The notes beneath the pieces are model-generated. The model was given only the letters and a program-made list of their open reading frames with translations. It was not told where the DNA came from and ran no database searches. DNA of 25,130 nucleotides, taken from CAZTYW01 sp964617695. GTDB lineage: Bacteria; Chloroflexota; Dehalococcoidia; UBA2247; RBG-13-53-26. The stretch covers positions 1 to 25,130 of the forward strand of contig CAZTYW010000028.1 in the NCBI GenBank assembly GCA_964617695.1. The letters are read 5' to 3'. The translations under genes and the position numbers were made by a program. Below, in pieces: positions 6,781 to 15,760 of the stretch (the stretch's first letter is position 1; every line of letters starts with the position of its first letter).

Positions 6781-8727
6781 ATGAGCTGCCTATCTGACTC
6801 ACTGTATCCTTTCACTGCTCTCGTCGGACAGGAGAGAATGAAGAAGGCCCTGGTCCTCAATGCCATTGATCCTGGAATTGGGGGAGTGCTCATCAGGGGC
6901 CAGAAGGGCACGGCGAAGTCCACCGCGGTACGCGCCCTGGCAGACGTCCTGCCGCAAATAGAGGTAGTCGAGGACTGCCCCTTTGGCTGTAACCCGTCGA
7001 CTCCCGCTGAGATGTGCACCGGTTGTCGCAGCCGCATGGAACAGGGGGAGACCCTGCCCACTACCCATCGCAAGATCAAGGTCGTGGACCTGCCGCTGAA
7101 CGCCACCGAAGACCGGGTGGCAGGCACGCTCGATCTCGAACACGCCATCAAGAAGGGCGAGAGAAGGTTCGAGCCGGGGGTGCTGGCGGAAGCACACCGT
7201 GGCATCCTGTATGTTGATGAAGTCAATCTGCTCGACGACCACCTGGTGGACGTCCTGCTTGATACAGCCGCAATGGGGGTAAACACGGTCGAAAGAGAAG
7301 GTATCTCACATTCTCATCCGTCACACTTCATCCTGGTGGGTACCATGAATCCCGAAGAGGGGGAACTCAGGCCGCAATTCCTGGACCGTTTTGCCCTCTG
7401 CGTGGAGGTGGAGGGACTGGCCGATCCCAGAGACCGCGTCGAGATAATCAAAAGGAGGGCAGAGTACGAGGCCGATCCACCCGCCTTCGTGCGCAGTTGG
7501 GGCGACGCCCAGGAGGTACTGCGTCGATCAATCGTCACGGCCAAGGACATGCTCTCCGCGGTGAATATCTCCGACGAGATGCTGCACCTCATCGCTGAGA
7601 TCTGTGTGGACATGGGCGTTCACGGTCACAGGAGCGACATAACCATCATGAAGGTCGCCCGAGCGCTGGCCGCCCTCCACCAGAGGCCCGACGTCACGGA
7701 GTCTGACATTCGGGAGGCGGCCGAGCTTGCCCTCCCCCACCGCATGAGGAGGAGACCCTTCGACGACCAGAGGCTGGATGAAGATAGGCTGGAGGAGACG
7801 ATCGCCAGACACAGGGAGCAGAACAAAAGGTCTACCGAAGTCGAGACTCCGCATGTCCCCTCCGAGAAGCAGTCCGACAACCTGCAGAGCGACGCACGGG
7901 TGTTCGAAGTCGGTGACCCCTACCCGGTCAAGACCGTGGCAATCCCGAACAACAGAAGGAACACTGGCCTGGCTGGAAGAAGGCAGAACAGCAATGCCCG
8001 CTCCAAGTCGGGGAAATACGTCAGAAGCGCCATCCCGCCCGAGCCGTGCAATGACATCGCCCTGGACGCCTCGCTGAGAGCTGCTGCACCCCACCAGAGC
8101 CGTAGACAAGGGGACATGACCATAAACCTTGCCACGGCGGACTTGAGGGCAAAGGTAAGGGAAAGGAAGGTGGGCAGTAGCATTCTGTTCGTGGTGGACG
8201 CTAGCGGCTCCATGGGAGCAAAGCGACGAATGGTTGCCGCTAAGGGTGCGGTACTCTCTCTACTGATTGATGCCTATCAGCACCGCGACAGGGTCGGCAT
8301 GATAGCATTTCGGGGCAACAAGGCCGAACTCCTGCTGCCTCTCACCAACAGCGTTGAACTGGCCAACGAGAAGCTGAAGGCACTCCCCACCGGGGGCAAG
8401 ACCCCGCTTGCTCACGGGCTTTACAGGGCCTTGGAAGTGCTCAGAGACGAATCGAAGAGAAACGGCGATACGCTTCGCCTTCTGGTCCTCATAACGGACG
8501 GCAAAGCCAACGTCAGCTTGAGGGGCGGCTCGGCTCTGGAAGAGGCAAAGGAGCTGGCGGCACTCATCAGACAGCAAGGCATAAGCATGCTGGTAATTGA
8601 CACCGAGAATGACTTCGTCAATCTTGGGCTTGCCAGGGCAATCGCCGAAGCTGCCAATGCTGAATACGCCAGGGTCGACGAACTGGCCGACGACACCGTG
8701 GCCGGTCTCGTCAGGGCATTACTCTAG
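6781..8727 (+). CDS. Fused chelatase ATPase subunit (ChlI/BchI AAA+ domain plus ChlD/BchD VWA domain)
   Basis: The 648-residue protein joins an AAA+ ATPase to a von Willebrand A domain. It has a Walker A motif GQKGTAKST (40-48), a Cys cluster C66/C70/C79/C82 as found in many anaerobe and archaeal members, Walker B GILYVDEVNLL (141-151), and sensor GTMNPEEGELRPQFLDRF. A lid domain ends near 330, followed by a charged, low-complexity linker (~335-450). The VWA domain (~465-648) has a MIDAS site DASGSM, GGKTP and ITDGKA. It powers metal insertion into a tetrapyrrole together with a CobN/BchH-type large subunit. That large subunit begins at the very next base after the stop, so the two are translationally coupled. 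GGAGAG precedes the ATG. The linker lacks the usual polyproline/acid richness. Confidence 0.9.
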   Translation: MSCLSDSLYPFTALVGQERMKKALVLNAIDPGIGGVLIRGQKGTAKSTAVRALADVLPQIEVVEDCPFGCNPSTPAEMCTGCRSRMEQGETLPTTHRKIKVVDLPLNATEDRVAGTLDLEHAIKKGERRFEPGVLAEAHRGILYVDEVNLLDDHLVDVLLDTAAMGVNTVEREGISHSHPSHFILVGTMNPEEGELRPQFLDRFALCVEVEGLADPRDRVEIIKRRAEYEADPPAFVRSWGDAQEVLRRSIVTAKDMLSAVNISDEMLHLIAEICVDMGVHGHRSDITIMKVARALAALHQRPDVTESDIREAAELALPHRMRRRPFDDQRLDEDRLEETIARHREQNKRSTEVETPHVPSEKQSDNLQSDARVFEVGDPYPVKTVAIPNNRRNTGLAGRRQNSNARSKSGKYVRSAIPPEPCNDIALDASLRAAAPHQSRRQGDMTINLATADLRAKVRERKVGSSILFVVDASGSMGAKRRMVAAKGAVLSLLIDAYQHRDRVGMIAFRGNKAELLLPLTNSVELANEKLKALPTGGKTPLAHGLYRALEVLRDESKRNGDTLRLLVLITDGKANVSLRGGSALEEAKELAALIRQQGISMLVIDTENDFVNLGLARAIAEAANAEYARVDELADDTVAGLVRALL

Positions 8728-11700
8728 ATGCAAGAGAACCCTATCAACCAGGGCTTCCGAATCGCTCTGGTTGCCAACTCTTCCTCCTTCTCTGATCTGC
8801 CGCAGGTCCTGTCCGAAATCGAGCTGGAATACGGTCGCATCATCGAGGTGCACACCCTCCCCATCCACAAGATCGAAGAGGAGATGCTGGACGAGGAGGC
8901 CGTCCTTTCGGTCCTGGCAAGCTGCCATGCCATCTTGTGTGACATCAGGAGCAACTCGAAGGCCCTTCGGCTGGTCCAGGACACATGGAAAGCCCACGAC
9001 AACACCATCGTCCCCCTGATGGGCGGCTCGCCTGAGGTCATGGCCCTGGCCCGAATGGGTCCGTTCTCCATGAAGAGGCTGGCCGAGAGGCAGACACAGG
9101 TCGAACTTGACTACCGCCGCATAAAGCAGCTAACCAACGTTGTGGAGAAACTCGGGGCTTTCCTGCCCGTCGGGTCACTGCGCCACGCCAGGAACTGGGT
9201 CAGGGCCATCAAGTACTGGACAAATTCGGGCAAGGACAACCTGAAGAACCTGCTGCTGCTCACGGCCAGGGAATACGGCGGTCTTAAGGTAAGAGTATTG
9301 CCTCCCCAGGAGTTTCCTGAGGACGGAATCTACTGTCCCGGCATTGACCGGCGTTTTCGGCGGCTGGGCGACTATCTCAAGGCGCGGCCGCTCGACCCCA
9401 GTCTGCCCACCGTGGGCATCCTCTACTACGGTGGGATGCACTTCGAGCCTTCGGTGGCAGGTACTGGAGCCCTCATTGCAGAGCTGGCCGGACGTGCCAA
9501 CGTCATACCGGTTTTCACCGCCGGCATGCTGAACTTGCAGGCCGTAGAGAAATACTTCGCCGTCAAAGGAAAGCCCGTGATCGATGCGCTGGTCTCCCTG
9601 ATATGGTTCAGGCTAAACGGCGGCCCCATGGGCGGCGATCCGAGCAGGACCCTCGACCTGCTCCAGAGGCTTGACGTTCCGCTCTTCGCCCCCGTCTGCA
9701 TGTTCCAGAGAGAGGTGGACAGATGGGAAAGCTCGGCAATGGGCATAAGTCCGGTGGAAGTGCTGGCCGCAGTCACCTTCCCAGAGCTGGACGGGGCCAT
9801 AGAGCCGATTCCGCTGCTGGGTCTGGAGGGGTCGACAGGTGGCGGTGGCGACAGTGGAAGAGCCAGGCCAATTGTTGACCGCAGCCACAGAATCGCGGAG
9901 AGGGTGCTCCGCCGCACCGGCCTCACGGGTGACAACAGGAACAAGAGAATCGCCATCATCGTCTACAGCTATCCACCAGGCGAGGCAAATCTAGCCGGGG
10001 CCGCTTACCTCGACGTCTTCGAAAGCCTCCAGACGATTCTGGCCGCGCTGAAGCAAGACGGATACACGGTAGAAACGCCGGAAGGGCCACTCAGGGACGA
10101 GTTCCTGGGAAGAGGCATCGTCAACTCCGCAGAGTGGTCGTCTCAAGAGAAAATGACTCAAGCTTGCCCCCGTCTGAACCTTGAATCGTACCTGGGGTGG
10201 TTCAATACCTTGCCCGTGGAGGCCCAAGAAGAGATAACCGCATGTTGGGGAAACCCGCCCGGCAGTATCATGACCTCTGGCAGCGAGATACTGATTCCCG
10301 GGCTGCTACTGGGGAACGTCTTCGTTGGTCTCCAGCCTTCTCGGGGCGTCCATGAAGACCCGTCGAAGGCCTACCATGATAAGGCTCTCCCTCCACACCA
10401 CCAGTACGTGGCCTTCTACAGGTTCCTGGCGGAGCACTTCAGGGCCGATGCCATCATTCACCTCGGGACTCACGGCACGCTTGAGTTTCTTCCCGGCAAA
10501 GAGATCGGCCTTTCACAGCGCTGCTTCCCAGACATTCTCATCGACAACGTGCCTCACATCTACGTATACCACGTGACCAACCCCTCCGAGGCACTGATCG
10601 CCAAGAGGAGAGGATACGCCCAGATCGTTAATCATGCTCCACCGGCCTTCGCCAGGTCAGGACTGTATGGTGACTACCTGCATCTGGAGGACCTGGTCAC
10701 CGAATACCAGGGTCAGAAGCTACTGAACGACTCCAAGGCCGCCGGGACACACCACACGATCCGTGAGGAGGCTGAGAAGCTTGGCCTGACCTTCGACAGT
10801 GTAGAAGAGCTACACAACGAGTTGTCTGACTTGAAGAGGTCTATCATACCGTCAGGGCTGCATGTCTTCGGCAAGCCGCTTGAGCGAAAACGGCTGGTCG
10901 ATTTCCTGACGCTGGTGTGCCGCTACGACAGGGGCAGTGTGAAGTCACTCCACCGCCTGATAGCAGAAGCCGAGGGGCAAAACTACGAGGAGGTCTTGGA
11001 GACACCTGAAACGCTTGAGAAGATAGAGACCTCCGCCACCGAAATCATAGACAGAATCATGCAGGGTGACAGGCGAAACCCCCTGGGCAAGCCCTTCGAC
11101 GAGGAGTTCGACAGGTTGGCCGACTATGTTCTGCAGACAGCCGAGCGTGTCAATCAAAGTGAGGAGCTGTCGTCGCTTCTGCGGGCGCTGTCGGGGGGCT
11201 ATGTGCTGCCGAATCTGGCCGGCGACCCGATAAGAACGCCGCAGGTCTTCCCCACCGGATGCAACTCCTACCAGTTCGATCCCCGGCAGATTCCCACCGA
11301 GGCAGCCAGCGCTCGGGGCGCCTGGATAGCCGACGAGACCCTGAGACTATTTCATCTGAAGCACGGTCGCTACCCCGAGACCGTAGGGGTCGTCCTCTGG
11401 GGATTCGAGACCGCCAAGACCTTCGGCGAGACTGTGGCACAGGTTCTCTCGTACCTCGGCCTTAGAGCGGTCCACGGGAAAGGCTGGTACCCCAGCCTGG
11501 AAGTCATCCCGATTGAGAAGCTGGGCCGGCCCCGCATTGATGTCAACGTCAACATCTGTGGCTTCTTCAGAGACCTGTTTCCCAACCTGGTGAAGACCCT
11601 GGACGAGGGACTGGCCATGGTAGCCGGCGTGGACGAGGATAATGGCGAAAATTATGTCAAGAAGCACGCCAAGGATATGTTCGACAATCTGGTTGTCCAG

Positions 11701-12453
11701 GGCACGCCCTCCGCCGAGGCAAGAAGAATCTCCTCGGCCCGTCTTTTCGGACCCAGGGCGGGAGAATACGGCACCAACCTGCCCCAGTTGGTCGAGACAT
11801 CCAACTGGGAGAAGGAGGCAGACCTGGCAGACTCGTATATGCACAGGATGGACTACGTCTACGGTGACAACATCCATGCCAGACAATCCGCTGAGCTGCA
11901 GAAATACCTGCTGTCCCGCACGGAGATTGTCTCCCAGATAAGGGACACCCATGAATATGAGATAACCGACCTGGATCACTACTACGAATTCTTCGGCGGA
12001 CTGTCAAAGTCCGTGGAGCAGATCAGCGGCCAGATGCCAGAAATGGTTATCGCCGACACCACCAAAGAGAGGACCCAGGTCAAAGGCGTTTCCGAGACCA
12101 TAAAGCATGGCCTGATATCACGACTCCTCAACCCCAGGTGGATCGACGCCCTGCTGGCCCATGAGTTCCACGGGGCTCAGAAGATCGCCGACAGGGTCCA
12201 GTATGTTCTGGGCCTGGCGGCCACCACGGGCGCCGTTGATGATTGGACATGGAGCAGCATAGCCAGCAGGTACGTCTTTGATGAAGAAATGTTGCGGCGA
12301 CTGCTACAGAACAACGCCTTCGCAACCGCAGAGATCGCCAGGAGGTTGATGGAGGCCAGCCAGCGCGGATACTGGGACGCAACGGAAGAAGAGAAAGAGA
12401 GAATGAAGGCCGTCTACCTGGAGATTGAGAGGGCCATCGAGGAGAGAATCTAG
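8728..12453 (+). CDS. CobN/BchH-family metal chelatase large subunit
   Basis: The 1241-residue length is usual for CobN and BchH. Residues ~10-130 resemble the N-terminal chelatase-H domain. The core has the family signature HLGTHGTLEFLPGKEIGLS (~577-595), then IYVYHVTNPSEALIAKRRGYA and, late, VNICGFFRD and DNLVVQG. The C-terminus NNAFATAEIARRLMEASQRGYWDA is closer to what I know of CobN than of BchH. These enzymes bind the porphyrin or cobyrinate and insert Mg2+ or Co2+ with ATP from the I/D subunits. No bacteriochlorophyll gene is in view and corrinoid enzymes are, so I favour cobalt. The start abuts the stop of the ATPase gene with no spacer, and no separate strong ribosome binding site is seen. 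Confidence 0.88.
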   Translation: MQENPINQGFRIALVANSSSFSDLPQVLSEIELEYGRIIEVHTLPIHKIEEEMLDEEAVLSVLASCHAILCDIRSNSKALRLVQDTWKAHDNTIVPLMGGSPEVMALARMGPFSMKRLAERQTQVELDYRRIKQLTNVVEKLGAFLPVGSLRHARNWVRAIKYWTNSGKDNLKNLLLLTAREYGGLKVRVLPPQEFPEDGIYCPGIDRRFRRLGDYLKARPLDPSLPTVGILYYGGMHFEPSVAGTGALIAELAGRANVIPVFTAGMLNLQAVEKYFAVKGKPVIDALVSLIWFRLNGGPMGGDPSRTLDLLQRLDVPLFAPVCMFQREVDRWESSAMGISPVEVLAAVTFPELDGAIEPIPLLGLEGSTGGGGDSGRARPIVDRSHRIAERVLRRTGLTGDNRNKRIAIIVYSYPPGEANLAGAAYLDVFESLQTILAALKQDGYTVETPEGPLRDEFLGRGIVNSAEWSSQEKMTQACPRLNLESYLGWFNTLPVEAQEEITACWGNPPGSIMTSGSEILIPGLLLGNVFVGLQPSRGVHEDPSKAYHDKALPPHHQYVAFYRFLAEHFRADAIIHLGTHGTLEFLPGKEIGLSQRCFPDILIDNVPHIYVYHVTNPSEALIAKRRGYAQIVNHAPPAFARSGLYGDYLHLEDLVTEYQGQKLLNDSKAAGTHHTIREEAEKLGLTFDSVEELHNELSDLKRSIIPSGLHVFGKPLERKRLVDFLTLVCRYDRGSVKSLHRLIAEAEGQNYEEVLETPETLEKIETSATEIIDRIMQGDRRNPLGKPFDEEFDRLADYVLQTAERVNQSEELSSLLRALSGGYVLPNLAGDPIRTPQVFPTGCNSYQFDPRQIPTEAASARGAWIADETLRLFHLKHGRYPETVGVVLWGFETAKTFGETVAQVLSYLGLRAVHGKGWYPSLEVIPIEKLGRPRIDVNVNICGFFRDLFPNLVKTLDEGLAMVAGVDEDNGENYVKKHAKDMFDNLVVQGTPSAEARRISSARLFGPRAGEYGTNLPQLVETSNWEKEADLADSYMHRMDYVYGDNIHARQSAELQKYLLSRTEIVSQIRDTHEYEITDLDHYYEFFGGLSKSVEQISGQMPEMVIADTTKERTQVKGVSETIKHGLISRLLNPRWIDALLAHEFHGAQKIADRVQYVLGLAATTGAVDDWTWSSIASRYVFDEEMLRRLLQNNAFATAEIARRLMEASQRGYWDATEEEKERMKAVYLEIERAIEERI

Positions 12454-12630
12454 GGGCTTCGTGCTCCGCCGTGCGCCTCAGGCTTGCATCGTGCCGCGCA
12501 ATCGACAGGTCAGCGGTCAAAACGGCCCGGTCCCTTGCCCCGCTATCTGGCCTAAGAGTAAGATAAGCATGATCCGAGGATGCCGGTCGGCAAGCAGGGC
12601 ATCACGCACCCGAGATGTGGGGACAAACGG

Positions 12631-13056
12631 ATGTGCGCAGAGGAACCAACACTGACCGACAAGTATAGTCAAAGGAGATTCGACATCAAGACAGAGGACG
12701 CCATCGACGTTGACGTCCTCGAGGCGGTCCCCTTCAACTATCCAGGCTCGCGCACCGAAATCGTCTATGAGACCGACGAGTTCACTGCGGTCTGCCCGTG
12801 GAGCGGGCTACCCGATTTCGGGCGGTTGCAGATAAGATATGTCCCCAGCCACCACCTGGTGGAACTCAAATCGCTGAAGTACTACCTCAACTCGTACCGC
12901 AACGTGGGGATACTGCAGGAGCACGCAGTGAACCGCATTCTCCAAGACCTTTCGCGGTTGCTCAAGCCAGTCTCAATGACGGTTGAAGCAGACTACAAGG
13001 AGAGGGGCGGATTGAGGACGAAGGCAGCAGCCAGGTACGAAGCAGGCAGCGATTGA
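12631..13056 (+). CDS. queF: NADPH-dependent 7-cyano-7-deazaguanine reductase (QueF, type I)
   Basis: QueF reduces preQ0 to preQ1 in queuosine tRNA modification. The product shows FTAVCPWSGLPDFG with the catalytic Cys (residue 55 from this start) and Asp62. It also has the substrate motif ELKSLKYYLNSYRN and LQEHAVNRILQDL, all diagnostic of single-domain type I QueF. The length is 141 residues from this ATG; an upstream in-frame ATG at 12580 would add 17 residues of no family likeness. Neither start has a textbook ribosome binding site, though GTGGGGAC precedes this one. No other queuosine gene is visible. It follows the chelatase by about 180 bases and converges on the metallo-hydrolase gene 19 bases downstream. 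Confidence 0.88.
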   Translation: MCAEEPTLTDKYSQRRFDIKTEDAIDVDVLEAVPFNYPGSRTEIVYETDEFTAVCPWSGLPDFGRLQIRYVPSHHLVELKSLKYYLNSYRNVGILQEHAVNRILQDLSRLLKPVSMTVEADYKERGGLRTKAAARYEAGSD

Positions 13057-13075
13057 GCGGACAGGAAGCTGGAAG

Positions 13076-14141
13076 CTAGGCACAGAACTCGTCCACAAGT
13101 TGTACGCCCTCCTGAAAGGCGCCGCGGAGCGAGGCTGCATCCGCAACATGGCTGACCATGACCCTGATACAGCTCCGTGAAAGCAGCAGGTGGGCCAGGA
13201 GCTCTCGGACAAGTCCCCGGGAACCGTGCGCACTCTGGAATACGTCCAGGAATCGTCCCTCTCTCTTCAGGCTCCGCAGGAACCTCTCCAGGCTACCCTC
13301 CCCTTCGCGTTCGGCACGTCTGGCCAGAGTCGACAGTCCGAAGTCGTTCGAGACAACGCAGACCGCCCTATCATCGCCACCCAACCTCTCCACATAGCCG
13401 GCTACCTCGGTGCAGGTGCAAGCCACCACACAAGGGCCCCTGGGCACAGACCCTNNNNNNNNNNNNNNNNNNNNNNNNNNNNNNNNNNNNNNNNNNNNNN
13501 NNNNNNNNNNNNNNNNNNNNNNNNNNNNNNNNNNNNNNNNNNNNNNNNNNNNNNGCCGCAATGTCAATGTCCTTGATCAGCTCGGGCTCCTTCAACCAGA
13601 AGCGGTCCATGAACTCCGGCGCATAGAGCAAACGGATGTCCCCACACTCGACGACAAAAGCCCAGCTATCTGGAATGTTGTGGCTCACCCTGACAGGAAC
13701 AATCAGGCAGTCCTCAATCAGGAAAGGCGCGGCATGCTCAAATGTGCCGGCGTGTTCGACGTTCCCGTGAAGAAACACTCGCCCGAATCTGTCTTCCAGC
13801 AATTTCGCAGTCTGTACAACAATGCGCCAGGTCAGGTCTCCGGCATACGCATCTGCACCGCCATCCGGGCCAAGTGCGAACAGGCCTGCGTAGTGGTCGG
13901 TATGCCCGTGCGACAGAAGGCAGTGATAGTGTCGGGCCGCCAGCGCAGGATGGTCAATTCCCGGCTCCCAGTCGTTCTTCCTCGCCAGCACGTCGAGGAA
14001 CTCCTCACCTGCCGGGAAGAACACCCCAGCATCGCACAGGATATTGGCCCTCGAGGTTTCAATCTCCACGCAAGAGCCGAGGAGGGGAACACCCGGAGTG
14101 CTCGGCCGATGGCTCGGCCTGTGGTTGATCACTCGCACCAT
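13076..14141 (-). CDS. Metallo-beta-lactamase-fold hydrolase, interrupted by an assembly gap
   Basis: The N-terminal part (13555-14141) reads STPGVPLLGSCVEIETSRANILCDAG followed by LLSHGHTDHYAGL, with His78, His80, Asp82 and His83 as the metal ligands of the MBL fold. A later VSHNIPDSWAFVVECGDIRLLYAPEF fits the second half of such a domain. After the 100-base N run, the C-terminal part (13076-13454) is in a different frame. It reads protein-like (EVAGYVERLGG, SLERFLRSLKREGRFLDVFQSAHG, LVRELLAHLL) and ends in LVDEFCA. The frame difference is explained if the true gap length is not 100, so I treat both as one gene. It could be a nuclease-type or small-molecule hydrolase. It is the last gene of the methyltransferase strand, 81 bases after the synthetase, with a weak GAGG upstream. 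Confidence 0.65.
13455..13554. other. Assembly gap of 100 N
   Basis: There are exactly 100 undetermined bases, the common placeholder for a scaffold join of unknown length. It lies inside the metallo-hydrolase gene. Confidence 0.99.
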
Positions 14142-14222
14142 CTTGGACTGTGCCTCGGCTCCTGGCGCCTGTACAAAGAGCGAGGCGTAGCTCGAAGAAT
14201 CACGTCGACGAACCTTGAACCG

Positions 14223-15710
14223 TTAGAAGGCCTTCTCCAAATTGCGGAAGAAGGCCGGTCTGAGAGGATCCCATCTGCCTACCAGGCGGTCGAAGCAAGG
14301 GTCAGGCAGCGTCTTCTTGAAGATACGGTAGTAGTATAGCTCCTCCACAGATGACAGGAAGGGGTTGCCAGCCGTCCTGTTAAACTCCTCCAGCTCCTTC
14401 TCAGACACCTCCTTCTCGGCCCGAGAGCGCATGATATACGCTACACCAGAGCCCTGGGCGAAGAAACGCTTGGTCTGGTAGACGATGTGGTCGGGCAGAC
14501 ACCCCTCAAACGCCTGGCGCACCACCCACTTTCCGACCTGCTCTTCACCGTGAATCTTGTGCTCGATGGGAATCTTCAGGCTGAAATCGACCACCCTGGC
14601 ATCCAGGAAAGGTGTGCGGCTCTCGTAGCCGTTTGCAGCATTCAACCTGTCCAGCCTCTGCAAGGCCGTGTTGTGGGCCACCAGGATGAGGCTGTCGACT
14701 ATGCTGGCCACCTCTTCTGGATTACTCCCCTGTCTGAACTGGCCATCGTAACCGGCCAAGAACTCGTCTGCCCCCTCTCCGGTGAGGACGCACTTGGCAT
14801 GCTGGGTGACGAAACGACCGGCCAGGAAATTGGCAATCGCTCCGTGGACGCAACTTTCCTCATACATTTCCTGGTGGTGAATGGCCAGAGGCAACACTTC
14901 GTTTACCTCGTCCTCGCCAAAAATCACAATATGGTGCTTCACCCCAAGGTAAGCAGTGACGTCCTTTGCCAGCGGGAGGTCCTGTCCCTCCTTCATACTG
15001 ACTGTGAAGCATTCGATGTCGGGCTTTATCTCATGGGCCATGTACGTGATGAGACTGCTGTCCAGACCCCCGCTCAGAAGGACGCCCTGAACAGCATTGT
15101 CCTTCATTCGCTTTTCTACGGCCTCCATCAAGAGCTGCTTCAACACCTTCTTGGCCTGCTCGTAGTCTTCGAATTCAGGGGTTTCCACCGCCTCGCTGAT
15201 ATGGAATCTCTGGAAGCCCAACTCCCTGGAGTAAACATAGCCAGGCGGGAACTCCCGGACGTCATGCGCTATGCCCACCAGGGCCTTCGCCTCCGAGGCA
15301 AAGCATAGCCTGCCGTCGCAATGCCCATAGTAGAGAGGCTTCACGCCGATCCAGTCGCGGGCTATCATCGTCCTGCCATTATCAGATATGGCACAGGCAA
15401 AGTCCCCATCCACCTTCCTGGCAAAACCAGTGCCATACTTGTCATACAAATGCAGAATGGCCTCCGCATCAGTCATGCTTCCTTTGTCTGCATTGTACAC
15501 ACGACCATCCATGACGACCGCTCTCTTACCATCGGAAGCATAATGTGACCCGTCCTTGCAGTCCCCTCCTATGTTAAGCTCGTTGCAGCCCAAATTCACC
15601 TGTTTGTCGCGGCTGATCCAGGTGTCGTGAGGACCCCTGTACCTTGTTGTCTCAAGCATGCGTTCCAATTCGCCGTTGTCAGCACCAACAATCCCGGCAA
15701 TCCCTGCCAT
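14223..15710 (-). CDS. Asparagine-synthetase-like enzyme with an inactivated glutaminase site
   Basis: The 495-residue protein has the two-domain layout of AsnB. In the N-terminal Ntn-type domain the sequence is MAGIAGIVG where active enzymes have MCGI, so the nucleophilic Cys is Ala2. The oxyanion-hole NGE becomes Asp68-Gly69-Arg70, while YRGP (Arg25) and Asp81 persist. The C-terminal domain keeps the ATP pyrophosphatase loop LLSGGLDSS (211-219) and GEGADEFLAGY (311-321). The aspartate-binding stretch is replaced by MYEESCVHGAIANFL (282-296), so the substrate may not be aspartate. It should still adenylate a carboxylate using ATP, with ammonia or another amine as acceptor. AAAGGAGAG precedes the ATG, which is 50 bases after the corrinoid protein gene, so it is probably in the same transcript. 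Confidence 0.85.
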   Translation of the reverse strand: MAGIAGIVGADNGELERMLETTRYRGPHDTWISRDKQVNLGCNELNIGGDCKDGSHYASDGKRAVVMDGRVYNADKGSMTDAEAILHLYDKYGTGFARKVDGDFACAISDNGRTMIARDWIGVKPLYYGHCDGRLCFASEAKALVGIAHDVREFPPGYVYSRELGFQRFHISEAVETPEFEDYEQAKKVLKQLLMEAVEKRMKDNAVQGVLLSGGLDSSLITYMAHEIKPDIECFTVSMKEGQDLPLAKDVTAYLGVKHHIVIFGEDEVNEVLPLAIHHQEMYEESCVHGAIANFLAGRFVTQHAKCVLTGEGADEFLAGYDGQFRQGSNPEEVASIVDSLILVAHNTALQRLDRLNAANGYESRTPFLDARVVDFSLKIPIEHKIHGEEQVGKWVVRQAFEGCLPDHIVYQTKRFFAQGSGVAYIMRSRAEKEVSEKELEEFNRTAGNPFLSSVEELYYYRIFKKTLPDPCFDRLVGRWDPLRPAFFRNLEKAF

Positions 15711-15760
15711 AGCTACTCTCCTTTCTTTTGCCGCTCAGATCTCAACAAGGCATTCCATCA

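Noticed and set aside
14142..14222. N-terminal extension of the metallo-hydrolase: protein-like codons run in frame from the synthetase stop codon to the ATG at 14141
   Set aside because: There is no ATG, GTG or TTG in that stretch, and the synthetase ends at TAA, so I kept the ATG at 14141.
14487..15308. Long plus-strand frame opposite the synthetase, and similar long frames opposite other minus-strand genes
   Set aside because: These are antisense shadows of confidently identified proteins.
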